The notes below the pieces were generated by a model. That model saw nothing but the letters and a program-made list of their open reading frames with translations, did not search any database and was not told where the DNA came from. A stretch of DNA of 64,000 nucleotides from Brucella grignonensis. Lineage in GTDB: Bacteria; Pseudomonadota; Alphaproteobacteria; Rhizobiales; Rhizobiaceae. The stretch is taken from the NCBI RefSeq assembly GCF_002252505.1, contig NZ_NNRL01000159.1:62001-126000 (forward strand). Direction: 5' to 3'. Numbering within the stretch: the stretch's first letter is position 1; each line of letters begins with the position of its first letter. This document shows positions 46,704 through 56,046 of this stretch, one piece after another. Both the position numbers and the translations under genes were made by a program.

Positions 46704-48218
46704 TCAATCAGTAAGCGCGTCAATTTTCGGCCAGATCGGCCCCATCGCAGAGGCGATTTCCCTGAACAGCGCATAACGCTTTCCATATTGCTCGCTGCGT
46801 GCGGCATCCGGAACATAAGTTCGGCCAATCGCATCAAGATCGCGCGGGTCGCTGTAAACATCAGAGAAAACACCTGCACCCTTGCCCGCACAAAGTGCGG
46901 CGCCCCATGCTGCCGCTTCATCCGTATCGGTCACTGTGACCGGCATACCCAAAACATTCGCAAACATCTGCGCGAATGATGGGCTGCGCGAAACGCCGCC
47001 GGTCAGGCGCGCTGCAGAAATTTCAAAGCCGTCTTTCAGATGATCAACGTGGATGCGGTGATTAAAGGCAATGCCCTCCCAGACTGCGCGCAGCATATCA
47101 CCACGTTCCTGCCAACCGCGAAGACCGAAGAACGCACCACTCGCCATGGCACCGTAAGGCGAGCCGAACAGATAAGGATGGAACAGCGCTGTCGAAGGCT
47201 TGGCCAGTGCGGCATCGATTTCGGGGCGCAGCATGTCATGGATCGAGCGGCCAGTTTCCTCAGCTTCACGGCGTTCCGCCGGGCAGAGCTTGTCGAGAAA
47301 CCAGTCGTAATTTGCGGTGGAAGCAGGCGAAATGGACATGTTGTTCCATTCGCCCGGTGCAATGCCATTGCGGCAGAACCAGCTCTTATCGACGTTGGGC
47401 TTGGATGACAGCGTTTCATTGATCGAATAGGTGCCAGCCACGACCGCAACTGTACAAATCTTAAGACCGCCAACACCGAGCGCCGAGGCCGTCACATCAT
47501 GCAGGCCGCCAACAACGGGCGTTCCAGCAGCAAGGCCGGTTCGGCTCGCGCATTCCTGAGAGACCCCTCCAACGATTTCATCCGAGCGCGACATTGGAGG
47601 CAGCGCATCCCAAAGTGCTTCGAGGTCGAAAAGTTTGAGCGCGTCTTTGGAATAGTCTTGCGTTTTGTAATCAGTGAAAGACGTCGATGCCTCGGTGCGA
47701 TCAGTGCCGACTTCGCCCGTCAGGCAGAAACGCAGCCAATCCTTACACGCAATCACATGCCCGATGCGCCCATAGCGTTCAGGCTCATTTTCCTTAACCC
47801 AGGCCAGAATGGCGGACGGTGCAGAGGCGTGCGGCAGCTGACCGGTGATCGCAATCGACTGTTCTGCGACAGGGCTGTTCACCCAGCGCTCAGCCACATC
47901 AACGGCACGGCTATCCAGCGACAGAATGCCTTTACCAAGCGGGTGGCGATCTTTATCGAGCATGTAGATGCCGTCACCATGGGCGGTGGTGGCAATGGCT
48001 AGAATATCAGATGCAGGGCGTCCGCTTTTTGCGAGTGCTTCGACAATTGCATCCGCAGTCGCATTCCAGAATTCATCCATGTCGCGTTCAACATGGCGTG
48101 GGCGTGGGAAGGATTGCGCGACGCGGCGGCGGGCAACGGCAAGCGTCGTTCCATCAACGTCGAATATTACGGCCTTGGTGACGGTCAGTCCGCTATCAAT
48201 TCCCAACAGAGACGGCAT
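46704..48218 (-). CDS. FGGY-family carbohydrate kinase (second EryA-like)
   Basis: A 504-residue kinase. The first domain begins LLGIDSGLTVTKAVIFDVDG and has TTAHGDGIYMLDKDRHPLGKG and ACKDWLRFCLTGEVGTDRTEAS, phrases it shares with EryA (GQGDG, CKDWLYLNLTG, TDPSEAS). The second domain has ARLTGGVSRSPSFAQMFANVLG and EAAAWGAALCAG. The relation to EryA, the DeoR gene upstream and the GlpD-type gene downstream indicate phosphorylation of a polyol. Which one is unknown. Confidence 0.88.
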   Translation of the reverse strand: MPSLLGIDSGLTVTKAVIFDVDGTTLAVARRRVAQSFPRPRHVERDMDEFWNATADAIVEALAKSGRPASDILAIATTAHGDGIYMLDKDRHPLGKGILSLDSRAVDVAERWVNSPVAEQSIAITGQLPHASAPSAILAWVKENEPERYGRIGHVIACKDWLRFCLTGEVGTDRTEASTSFTDYKTQDYSKDALKLFDLEALWDALPPMSRSDEIVGGVSQECASRTGLAAGTPVVGGLHDVTASALGVGGLKICTVAVVAGTYSINETLSSKPNVDKSWFCRNGIAPGEWNNMSISPASTANYDWFLDKLCPAERREAEETGRSIHDMLRPEIDAALAKPSTALFHPYLFGSPYGAMASGAFFGLRGWQERGDMLRAVWEGIAFNHRIHVDHLKDGFEISAARLTGGVSRSPSFAQMFANVLGMPVTVTDTDEAAAWGAALCAGKGAGVFSDVYSDPRDLDAIGRTYVPDAARSEQYGKRYALFREIASAMGPIWPKIDALTD

Positions 48219-48259
48219 GGATCGTATTTCCTGATATGTATGCGATGAAGTACTGGGCT

Positions 48260-49108
48260 TTATTCTCTTGTTCCGCCAGAACTGGCGATAACCACATTGA
48301 TGTTCTGCGACTGCATGCGTTCGATATGTTCATGCGGAGTCTTGTCATCGACAATGACAACATCGAAATCATTAAGCGCGCCGAAATTATGCAGTGCCCG
48401 GCGCTCAAACTTTGAGTGATCGACAAGCAGCACGCGCTTTGCAGCGCAATCAAGCATGGCGCGTTTGGTTTCGACCATTTCCGGCGACTGGTGAAACAAC
48501 AGATCATCGGTAATGGCAGCAATCGAAATGAACGCCACATCGGCCCGCAGGCGACGGATTTCATGGATCGTCATGCCACCGACAAAGGCATTGCACCAGT
48601 TATAAAGCTGTCCACCGAGACCAAGCAGCGTGACATCTTTCATATCGCGCACTTCATTCATCAGGATCAGCGAATTGGTGATGACGGTCAGCGGCCCCTT
48701 GCCCGGAAGATAGGGGACCATCTGGAGAACGGTTGTAGAATCATCGAAGAAAATCGCCTGCCCTGGCTCTACAAACTGCATCGCAGCTTCCGCGATCAGC
48801 TTCTTCTCTTCGGACTGGCGTGCGACGCGATAAAGATCGCTCGCTTCAATGAGGCTTGTGGGTGCTGCGGAAACAATACCGCGCGCCTTGCGAAACAGAC
48901 CGCGACTGACGAGTTCATCAACATCTCTGTGGGCAGTCATCAGACTGATGCCGAAACGCTCGGTGAGATCCTCGATCCTTACCGATCCTTCGGACATAAT
49001 CATTTCAGCAATTTGCTGGCGGCGAACCAATTGACGTGCATGCCGACTATCGTTCGGCACCTGCTCCGTCATCAGGTTTTCAATGCTTGCTTTATTGCTT
49101 GTAACCAT
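48260..49108 (-). CDS. DeoR-family regulator of the polyol transporter operon
   Basis: A 282-residue regulator. The N-terminal HTH is RRQQIAEMIMSEGSVRIEDLTERFGISLMTAHRDVDELVSRGLFRK (about residues 30-75). The C-terminal DeoRC sugar-phosphate sensor domain follows (AIFFDDSTTVLQMVPYLPG, VITNSLILMNEV, VLLVDHSKFERRAL). It sits between the binding-protein gene and the kinase of the leftward operon. A second DeoR-type regulator of the same region lies at 59598-60359. ATG 49108 is preferred; a GTG at 49117 and an ATG at 49072 are alternatives. Confidence 0.88.
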   Translation of the reverse strand: MVTSNKASIENLMTEQVPNDSRHARQLVRRQQIAEMIMSEGSVRIEDLTERFGISLMTAHRDVDELVSRGLFRKARGIVSAAPTSLIEASDLYRVARQSEEKKLIAEAAMQFVEPGQAIFFDDSTTVLQMVPYLPGKGPLTVITNSLILMNEVRDMKDVTLLGLGGQLYNWCNAFVGGMTIHEIRRLRADVAFISIAAITDDLLFHQSPEMVETKRAMLDCAAKRVLLVDHSKFERRALHNFGALNDFDVVIVDDKTPHEHIERMQSQNINVVIASSGGTRE

Positions 49109-49221
49109 GCCTATCACTCGCCCCCAGCCCGCTCAATTTATTGACCGGTTCCGATTCATAGCATCAGTACGAAAAATTGGATGGGGCACGGAATTAGATC
49201 CGCGCCCCATCCACACAGTTC

Positions 49222-50169
49222 TTACTGTTCGAGAACGAACGGAGCAGTGTACTTGTCAACATTGTCCTTGGTGATCAGGAAGCAATCGAAGAGCTGCTTT
49301 TCCTGATCAACACCGGTCTTGCCGGTCTTGATGAAGGTGTCGGCCTGCTTGACAGCAGCTTCCGAGAAGATCGCAACGGGCTGCAGAACGGTGTACTGAA
49401 GTTCACCAGCCTTGATCGCGGCAACGGCGTCTGGCGAACCGTCAAAACCACCAACCTTAACCTTATCGAGCTTGCCAGCCTTCTTCAGAGCAGCAATTGC
49501 ACCGAGAGCCATTTCGTCGTTACCCGAGATAACGCCGATGATGTCTGGGTTTGCCTGAAGCAAAGCCTGCATCTTGTCGTGACCCTGCGTACGGTTCCAG
49601 TTCGCAACGTCCTGACCAGCCTTTACGAGGTCTGGATACTGCGAAAGAACGGTTTCATAGCCGTTCGAACGCGTTGCAGCATTGTTGTCCGACGGCGAAC
49701 CAAACAACTCAACATACTTGCCTTCTTCACCAACGCTCTCAACCCACTGCGTTGCACCAAGTGCTGCGCCCTGTGCGTTGTTGGAAACGAGCTGTGCCTT
49801 GGCAAGGCCTTCCTGGTTGATTTCAGCGTTTACGAGGAACACTGGAATACCAGCTGCAACAGCACGCTTGACTGCGCCAACCGAACCGTCAGCATTTGCC
49901 GGATCGAGAATGATTGCGACCGACTTGTTGGTGATGGCTGTATCGATAAGGTTGCTTTCGGTGTTAGTGTCGCCCTTATGGCCGCCAACCACAGCCGAAT
50001 AACCGAGGCCTTCAGCGGTTTTCTTGGCGATTTCACCTTCAGTGTACCAGTATGGGTTGGAAGGATCGTTGACCACGATTGAGATCAGACCTTCAGCCCA
50101 TGCGGTGCTGGCGATAAGCGGCAATGCTGCAGCAGCAGCAAAAAGAACGCGCATACCCTTCTTAAACAT
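49222..50169 (-). CDS. eryG: Ribose-type ABC substrate-binding protein (probable erythritol/polyol binder)
   Basis: A 315-residue periplasmic binding protein with signal peptide MFKKGMRVLFAAAAALPL... cleaved near AWA (residue 25). The mature part has the sugar-binding fold (ISIVVNDPSNPYWYTEGEIAKKTAEGLGY, VISGNDEMALGAIAALKKAG, VGGFDGSPDAVAAIKAG). GGGAG six bases upstream supports the start. It lies in the transporter operon divergent from eryABCD, the position of eryG in related genomes, so erythritol is the likely ligand. The symbol is by synteny. Confidence 0.85.
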   Translation of the reverse strand: MFKKGMRVLFAAAAALPLIASTAWAEGLISIVVNDPSNPYWYTEGEIAKKTAEGLGYSAVVGGHKGDTNTESNLIDTAITNKSVAIILDPANADGSVGAVKRAVAAGIPVFLVNAEINQEGLAKAQLVSNNAQGAALGATQWVESVGEEGKYVELFGSPSDNNAATRSNGYETVLSQYPDLVKAGQDVANWNRTQGHDKMQALLQANPDIIGVISGNDEMALGAIAALKKAGKLDKVKVGGFDGSPDAVAAIKAGELQYTVLQPVAIFSEAAVKQADTFIKTGKTGVDQEKQLFDCFLITKDNVDKYTAPFVLEQ

Positions 50170-50288
50170 GTCTCACTCCCGTAAAAATTATCGTTGAGTT
50201 ATGCCGGTTGCCCGGCGCTACCATTTCCAGTGGGCGAGATTTCAAACTGATATCGCCGTCTTGGAACCTTTCGATACCCCCGAAGAAC

Positions 50289-50318
50289 CGGCTCCGCCCG
50301 GAACGGTGAGCGGAGCCG
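50289..50318 (-). other. Intercistronic hairpin between permease and binding-protein genes
   Basis: CGGCTCCGC and GCGGAGCCG form a perfect 9-bp stem with a 12-nt loop in the 155-bp gap. It lies upstream of the binding-protein gene on the minus strand and may set differential expression by attenuation or processing. Confidence 0.55.
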
Positions 50319-50324
50319 TAATTA

Positions 50325-51365
50325 TCAACGCCGGGAATATTGAATGCTGTTGAGCAGAACTGCGAGCACGATAACCGCACCGGTAAAGACAGTCTGCCAG
50401 TAGGACGATACGCCAATGATCACGAGGCCATCGGAAAGGAAACCGATAACAAAAGCGCCGAGAAGCGTGCCGAGAATTGTACCGCGACCACCCGTCAGCG
50501 CTGCGCCGCCGATCACGACTGCGGCGATTGCCGTCAACTCGTAAGTGGTGCCTGCGGTCGGACCAGCCGAAGTCAGCTGCGACGACAGAACTAGACCAGC
50601 GATTGCCGCGCAGATGCCCGAAATCACATAAACCGAAATCTGCACGCGCTTCACTGGAACGCCCGACAGTTCAGCTGCACGTTCGTTACCACCCGAAGCA
50701 TAGAGCCAGCGACCAAATGCGGTGCGGTTGAGTACGACTGCAACGATGATGGCGAGAACAGCAAGTACCAGAACACCGATCGGCACACCAAAAAGCGTGT
50801 TGAAGCCGAGCCATTCGAAGCCGGTATTGCCGAGTTCCGGACGACCACCGAGATTGTTATAGGTCAGACCATTGGTCATCAGAAGTGCCACGCCGCGTGC
50901 GCAATAAAGCACTCCGAGCGTCGCCACAAAGGCCGGAACACGCAGATAAGCGATCAGAACACCGTTGATGGCACCAACAAATGCGCCCAACGCACAGGTG
51001 ATGATGACAACCGCCCAAACCGGGAAATAGAGAATGACACCCAGTTCCGGAAGGTTGACACCCTGCATAAGGAAACCGGCAACAACACCCGCAAGACCAA
51101 GCGTCGAACCGACCGAAAGATCAATACCGCCGTTGAGGATGACCAGCAGCATGCCAATTGCCAGCAGACCGAAAATGGCCACATGCGACGACATGATGAG
51201 GAAGTTATTGACGGTAAAATAATAAGGCGAAAGGAACGAGAAGGCTGCGATGATCGCAATCAATGCAAAGAACGCACGGCCTTCGAGCAGCAAATGCACG
51301 ATGCTGGTTTTGCGCTTTGTCCCGGTGGACGCCGCCTTTTTGTCGTTGGTGCTCGTGACTGACAT
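50325..51365 (-). CDS. eryF: Ribose-type ABC transporter permease (polyol importer)
   Basis: A 346-residue RbsC-family membrane protein with motifs MLLVILNGGIDLSVGSTLGL, FVATLGVLYCARGVALLM and AAVVIGGAALTGGRGTILG. It pairs with the ATPase gene upstream; the two are separated by 119 bp occupied by a palindromic element. Synteny with eryF of Brucella relatives suggests erythritol transport. Confidence 0.87.
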   Translation of the reverse strand: MSVTSTNDKKAASTGTKRKTSIVHLLLEGRAFFALIAIIAAFSFLSPYYFTVNNFLIMSSHVAIFGLLAIGMLLVILNGGIDLSVGSTLGLAGVVAGFLMQGVNLPELGVILYFPVWAVVIITCALGAFVGAINGVLIAYLRVPAFVATLGVLYCARGVALLMTNGLTYNNLGGRPELGNTGFEWLGFNTLFGVPIGVLVLAVLAIIVAVVLNRTAFGRWLYASGGNERAAELSGVPVKRVQISVYVISGICAAIAGLVLSSQLTSAGPTAGTTYELTAIAAVVIGGAALTGGRGTILGTLLGAFVIGFLSDGLVIIGVSSYWQTVFTGAVIVLAVLLNSIQYSRR

Positions 51366-51386
51366 TCTATCAGTGCTCCATAATCA

Positions 51387-51486
51387 AGAGCATTTGTGGT
51401 TATAAAGACCAACTTAATGCTCTAACTCTTTGTTTTAACGCATAATCTTATCCGAAAAGTCGAACAACTTTTCGGGATCATGCTTT
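51387..51486. repeat. Dispersed palindromic intergenic element, copy 7
   Basis: Begins AGAGCATTTGTGG, contains AACTTAATGCTCTAACTC, then TTTTAACGCATAATCTTATC and TTTTCGGGATCATGCTTTA. Its end supplies the TAA stop of the ATPase gene (51485-51487). It lies inside the transporter operon between the ATPase and permease genes. Confidence 0.7.
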
Positions 51487-53029
51487 AGTGACCGACCATG
51501 GATTCGCCCGAGGCGGCCATGATCTTTTCCTTGGAGACGTCGGAGCCGAATTCGGCCGAGATGCGTCCACGGTGCATAACGATGATACGATGAGCGATGC
51601 TGAGACATTCGCCGACTTCAGATGTCGTGTAGACGACTGCGAGCCCGTCCTTGGCCTTTTCAGCCAGCAGCTTGAACACTTCAGCCTTGGCGCCAATGTC
51701 GATACCGCGGCTTGGCTCATCCAGAAGAATAACCTTCGGCTCAGTTGCCAACATCTTGCCGATAACGACCTTCTGCTGGTTGCCGCCGGAAAGCGAACCG
51801 ATTGCGGCTTCGCCACCATCCGTCTTGATGTGAACATTCTTGATCGACTGATCGACGATGTTCTTTTCACGTTTTGTCGAGGTGAAAAGGCCTCTCGTCA
51901 TTTCGCCAATGCTTGCCAGCGATAGATTTCTGCCAACCGTCATCGTTTGCACAAGACCGTCACGCTGACGATCTTCCGGCACCAGAACCAGACCCTGATC
52001 AATGCGCTGGGCAATCGTGAGGCCTGCGACATCCCTGCCTTCAAGCAGAATGCTGCCCGAATTGGCCTTGAGGCGACCAGCAACCGTTTCAAGAAGTTCG
52101 GTACGACCTGCACCCATCAGACCGTAAATACAAACGATCTCACCGGCACGCACATTCAGCGACATATTATCGACAAGCGCAAAATCACCAGACTTGTCCT
52201 GAACAGTCAGACCTTCCACGGAAAGCGCTACATCGCCCCATTCGTAACCGGTTGGAGGCGAACCAAGATCGAAGTTTTCGCCCACCATGTTGCGAACGAT
52301 CCATTCCAGATCAATCTCGGCACGCGGTGCATAAGCGGTCATCGCACCATCGCGCAGAACCACGGCATGATCGGTGATCTGCAGCGCTTCTTCCAGATGG
52401 TGGGAGATATAAACAATCGCCACACCGCGCGCAGTCAGATCACGAATGACCTTGAAGAGCACTTCCACTTCCGAAGCACTGAGCGCTGAAGTCGGCTCAT
52501 CCATGATCAGAATGCGGGAATTGACCGAAAGCGCACGCGCGATTTCGACAACCTGTTGCTGGCCAAGACGTAGTTCTTCAACCAGAGTCAGCGGATCGAT
52601 GTCTTCTTCAAGTTCTGCAAGAAGTTCGCGGGTCAGGCGTTCTTCTTCTGCGAAGTCGACGCCCGTTGCACCGCGGATTTCGCGTCCCATGAAGATGTTG
52701 TCGCGCACGTTCATATTGGGTGCGAGACTCAGCTCCTGATGGATGATCGAAATACCGCGATCGCGGGCTTCTGAGGAGGAGCCGAACGCAACAGGTTCAC
52801 CATCGAGAACAATCGTGCCCGACGTCGGCTGAATGACCCCCGACAGAACCTTCATCAGGGTCGACTTGCCAGCACCATTTTCACCAAAAAGCGTGGTGAC
52901 CTGACCGCGACGGATTTCAAAGTTCACGCCCTTGAGCGCGTTGATACGTCCATAGGCCTTGGCTACGTCATGTGCAGAAAGAACGACTTCGCCGTGCTTG
53001 CCTTCAATTGTCTTCCTGTCAGGGCTCAT
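51485..53029 (-). CDS. eryE: Ribose-type ABC transporter ATPase (polyol importer)
   Basis: A 514-residue two-domain ATPase as in RbsA. Domain 1 has Walker A GENGAGKSTLMKVL and ILIMDEPTSALSASEV. Domain 2 has GLMGAGRTELLETVAG, signature LSGGNQQKVVIGKML and LLDEPSRGIDIG. It overlaps the DUF2291 gene by ATGA. The stop codon lies in a palindromic repeat. It powers import for the erythritol/polyol system; the symbol is by synteny. Confidence 0.88.
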   Translation of the reverse strand: MSPDRKTIEGKHGEVVLSAHDVAKAYGRINALKGVNFEIRRGQVTTLFGENGAGKSTLMKVLSGVIQPTSGTIVLDGEPVAFGSSSEARDRGISIIHQELSLAPNMNVRDNIFMGREIRGATGVDFAEEERLTRELLAELEEDIDPLTLVEELRLGQQQVVEIARALSVNSRILIMDEPTSALSASEVEVLFKVIRDLTARGVAIVYISHHLEEALQITDHAVVLRDGAMTAYAPRAEIDLEWIVRNMVGENFDLGSPPTGYEWGDVALSVEGLTVQDKSGDFALVDNMSLNVRAGEIVCIYGLMGAGRTELLETVAGRLKANSGSILLEGRDVAGLTIAQRIDQGLVLVPEDRQRDGLVQTMTVGRNLSLASIGEMTRGLFTSTKREKNIVDQSIKNVHIKTDGGEAAIGSLSGGNQQKVVIGKMLATEPKVILLDEPSRGIDIGAKAEVFKLLAEKAKDGLAVVYTTSEVGECLSIAHRIIVMHRGRISAEFGSDVSKEKIMAASGESMVGH

Positions 53030-53679
53030 TTTACTTCAAGCCCCACTGGTGTAACCAGCCAGTTCTTCGGATTGACGAGCTTGAAAACGCCCGTCACTGA
53101 AACCGTCTTGCCAACGAGATTGTTGACATCAACGCCTTCAAGAACCTGCTTCTTCATCTCATTATTGAGCGCAGAACCGGCATTCTGGAATTCGATCTGA
53201 TTCTTGAACTGGCCAAATTCGATTGTACCAGTCGCATCGCGCAGATCGGTGCCGTTTACCGCAGGCCCCGTCTGGACACGGATTGCCATACCTTCAGGGA
53301 AACCATCGACCTTAATGACATTATAGTTCGACTTGCGCTCTTCGACAGTGCCGGTGAACTTGATCGGAATAACCGGGTTCACACTACCAACACCATATTT
53401 CTTACCGGCTGCATCCTTGTCGGCAACAAGTGCGATGCCGACCTCAACCGCGTCGGCTGCGCGTTCTTCTACGCTTGCCTTGACCTTCGGAAATTCCGCA
53501 GCACCATAGGCCTCAGGGGAGAATGCCTGCTGGCGCACATCGGCATCGGAACCGATCTTCACGACTTTCGTATCAAATCCAATCGCACCGACAACCACAA
53601 CCGCAGCGACCACACTCCAGAGGACTGCGCGGTTCAGCTTGGCTGGCTTCTGTGAAACTTGATTAGCTTGTGTACTCAT
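53026..53679 (-). CDS. DUF2291 membrane-anchored protein
   Basis: A 217-residue DUF2291 protein with one N-terminal membrane span (RAVLWSVVAAVVVVGAIGF, about residues 17-35) and a periplasmic domain. Shared family motif: GPAVNGTDLRDATGTIEFGQFKNQIEFQNAGSALNNEMKKQVL. Unlike the paralog at 38267-38911 it has no lipobox. First gene of the leftward transporter operon, so it is likely an accessory part of the importer. ATG 53679 is preferred over a TTG at 53685. Confidence 0.85.
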   Translation of the reverse strand: MSTQANQVSQKPAKLNRAVLWSVVAAVVVVGAIGFDTKVVKIGSDADVRQQAFSPEAYGAAEFPKVKASVEERAADAVEVGIALVADKDAAGKKYGVGSVNPVIPIKFTGTVEERKSNYNVIKVDGFPEGMAIRVQTGPAVNGTDLRDATGTIEFGQFKNQIEFQNAGSALNNEMKKQVLEGVDVNNLVGKTVSVTGVFKLVNPKNWLVTPVGLEVK

Positions 53680-53928
53680 AATCAAACGCCTTCAGCAAAT
53701 TCTGCCGGATTGTCGTTGTAGTAAAAAAGGGTTACGCGGCTGAATTTACACCGCTAGTGGACCGCACCCGCGATAAGGCATCCGGCTAGCAACGGCTAAA
53801 CGGATTTTCACACAGGCGGCCATGGGAGTGAGAAATTTAATCATAACGATCCTCCACATAGTTCCCTGGCTCCGACCCTCCGCGCAGCATGGAAACAGAT
53901 GCGCCGCGACCATATGCTATGATAGCGG

Positions 53929-54312
53929 CATGTTATCAACTTCAATAATCATGTTATAAACACCAATATCTGTCAATCAGCTGTTTTTGAAACTCGCCCC
54001 GTTTCACACAATTGCGGGCCCAAGATTCACAGCAAAGCCGGAAAATCCATCATCAAAAGCCGACTGGCAATAATGAATTCGGCAAGGCTAAATTCACTAA
54101 ACCGAACTTTTCCAGCACCGGAAGCGCACATATTTATCATTTAATAACAACTATATAGGCTAAAACTATTCGATGATCAGTGTCGTCGTACCAACCAAAT
54201 CCTGTAAAGGAGCGTGAGGCAGCCGGTCAGGAATTCCACCACAATAACCTTTTGTTGAAAAAAAATGCTTACAGGCAAAAATTTTACAGACAGGTCACCG
54301 TCGTTATGTTAT
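53929..54312. promoter_or_regulatory. Divergent ery/transporter control region with CATGTTAT repeats
   Basis: About 750 bp separates the divergent transporter operon and eryA and holds no convincing gene. CATGTTAT occurs at 53929-53936 and 53950-53957, exactly 21 bp apart (two helical turns). A third ATGTTAT is at 54306-54312. These are candidate operators for EryD or a DeoR-type regulator. AT-rich promoter-like DNA lies at 54240-54350. Confidence 0.4.
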
Positions 54313-54389
54313 CTCGATCATACGCAACAGCTCTTTTTCATTAAAACAAGAGCCGCGAGCGACAAATTTTAGTCGCGGGAGGAATCCAA

Positions 54390-54440
54390 ATGTCCCTGAA
54401 TAAGCACTTTGGGAAAGCGTATTTCAGTCATGGGTGGTAA
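54390..54440 (+). CDS. Possible 16-codon leader peptide overlapping the eryA start
   Basis: ATG 54390 has the best ribosome-binding site of the region (GGAGG at 54378-54382, seven-base spacing). It encodes MSLNKHFGKAYFSHGW and stops at 54438-54440. This frame overlaps the likely eryA ATG (54430) by 11 bp in another frame. A small hairpin, CCGCGA (54353-54358) against TCGCGG (54373-54378), touches the ribosome-binding site. eryA itself lacks a good site, so coupling through this ORF is plausible. Confidence 0.4.
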   Translation: MSLNKHFGKAYFSHGW

Positions 54441-55983
54441 GGGCGATATAATCATCGGTATCGACGCGGGCACATCCGTCGTCAAGGCAGTGGCGTTTGA
54501 TCTGAGCGGTCGTCAACTGGAATCGGCGGCTGTCCGCAACACGTATGAAACCGGAGAACACGGCGCCGCGACACAGTCTTTATCCCAGACATGGAAAGAC
54601 TGTGTAAGCGCATTGCGCGGCCTGTCAGAAAAAGTTCCGGGCTTAAGCGAACGTACTGCCGCTATTTCCGTCACGGGGCAAGGTGATGGCACATGGCTTG
54701 TCGGTCATGATAATAAGCCGGTCGGCGATGCCTGGATCTGGCTCGATGCCCGCGCTGCCAATACCGTCACGAAACTTGCTGCGGGCCCGATGAACCGGGC
54801 GCGCTTTGAAGCGACCGGCACCGGCCTCAATACCTGCCAGCAAGGCACACAGATGGCACATATGGACAGTTTCGTACCGGAACTGCTCGACAATGCCGAA
54901 GTCGCCCTTCATTGCAAGGACTGGCTTTATCTCAACCTCACCGGCGTCCGCGCCACAGACCCCTCGGAAGCCAGTTTTACTTTCGGCAATTTCCGCAATC
55001 GCCAATATGACGATGTGGTTATTGAAGCGCTCGGCCTTAAAAAGCGCCGTGGTCTGCTGCCCGAAATCGTGGACGGCACTCTGACGCAGCATCCGCTATC
55101 CCCCGAAGCCGCAGCTGCCACTGGTCTTCTGGCCGGTACACCGGTGAGCCTTGGCTATGTCGATATGGTGATGACCGCGCTTGGCGCTGGCGTTTATTGC
55201 GGCACCGCAGATGCTGGCTGCTCGACCATCGGATCGACCGGCGTGCATATGCGCGCGAAGCAAGTTTCCGACATTCATCTGAATGCGGAAGGCACAGGTT
55301 ACGTTATTGCTCTGCCGATTCCGGGCATCGTCACGCAGGTTCAGACCAATATGGGTGCGACGATCAATATCGACTGGATTTTGCAGATCGCTGCCGACCT
55401 CATGTCGACTGCAGACAAAAAAGTCAGCTTGAATGATCTGATCCCGCGCCTTGATGAATGGTTTAACGCAAGCCGCCCCGGCGCGTTGCTTTACCATCCT
55501 TATATTTCCGAAGCCGGAGAACGCGGACCTTTCGTCAATGCTTTTGCGCGCGCAGGCTTTATCGGCCTTTCAAGCCGCGACCGTTTCCCCGAACTGGTGC
55601 GCTCGGTCGTGGAAGGTCTCGGCATGGCAACACGTGATTGCTATGCAGCCATGGGCGGTATGCCTGCGGAACTGCGCATTACAGGTGGTGCGGCACGTTC
55701 ACGTGCGCTTCGCAGTACGCTTTCGGCAGCCGTCAATGCGCCGGTTCGTGTTTCCTCGCGTGAAGAAGCAGGGGCTGCAGGTGCTGCAATGATGGCCGCA
55801 GTCGCAATTGGCGCTTATCCAAACATGGATGATTGCATCGCCGAATGGGTCGCGCCTCTGCTGGGCGCGGGTGAAGCACCTGATGCAACTGAGGCACAGC
55901 GCTACGCGGAACTGTTTGGCGCTTATAAGGACGCCCGACTGGCTCTGGCCCCGATCTGGGACAAGCTTGCTGCCGACCGGTAA
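54430..55983 (+). CDS. eryA: Erythritol kinase
   Basis: A 517-residue FGGY kinase that phosphorylates erythritol to L-erythritol-4-phosphate. The first domain has DIIIGIDAGTSVVKAVAFDLSG, AISVTGQGDGTWLVG and LHCKDWLYLNLTG. The second has LRITGGAARSRALRSTLSAAV and EEAGAAGAAMMAAVAIG. ATG 54430 gives the family-typical short N terminus; a TTG at 54409 is upstream in frame. No clear ribosome-binding site precedes 54430, but a leader ORF with a strong one overlaps it. First gene of eryABCD. Confidence 0.92.
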   Translation: MGGKGDIIIGIDAGTSVVKAVAFDLSGRQLESAAVRNTYETGEHGAATQSLSQTWKDCVSALRGLSEKVPGLSERTAAISVTGQGDGTWLVGHDNKPVGDAWIWLDARAANTVTKLAAGPMNRARFEATGTGLNTCQQGTQMAHMDSFVPELLDNAEVALHCKDWLYLNLTGVRATDPSEASFTFGNFRNRQYDDVVIEALGLKKRRGLLPEIVDGTLTQHPLSPEAAAATGLLAGTPVSLGYVDMVMTALGAGVYCGTADAGCSTIGSTGVHMRAKQVSDIHLNAEGTGYVIALPIPGIVTQVQTNMGATINIDWILQIAADLMSTADKKVSLNDLIPRLDEWFNASRPGALLYHPYISEAGERGPFVNAFARAGFIGLSSRDRFPELVRSVVEGLGMATRDCYAAMGGMPAELRITGGAARSRALRSTLSAAVNAPVRVSSREEAGAAGAAMMAAVAIGAYPNMDDCIAEWVAPLLGAGEAPDATEAQRYAELFGAYKDARLALAPIWDKLAADR

Positions 55984-56046
55984 TCCGACGATCGGCTGAA
56001 ATGACATATTATTTTGCCGGGCTACCGGCATCCGAAGGAGCATGAG

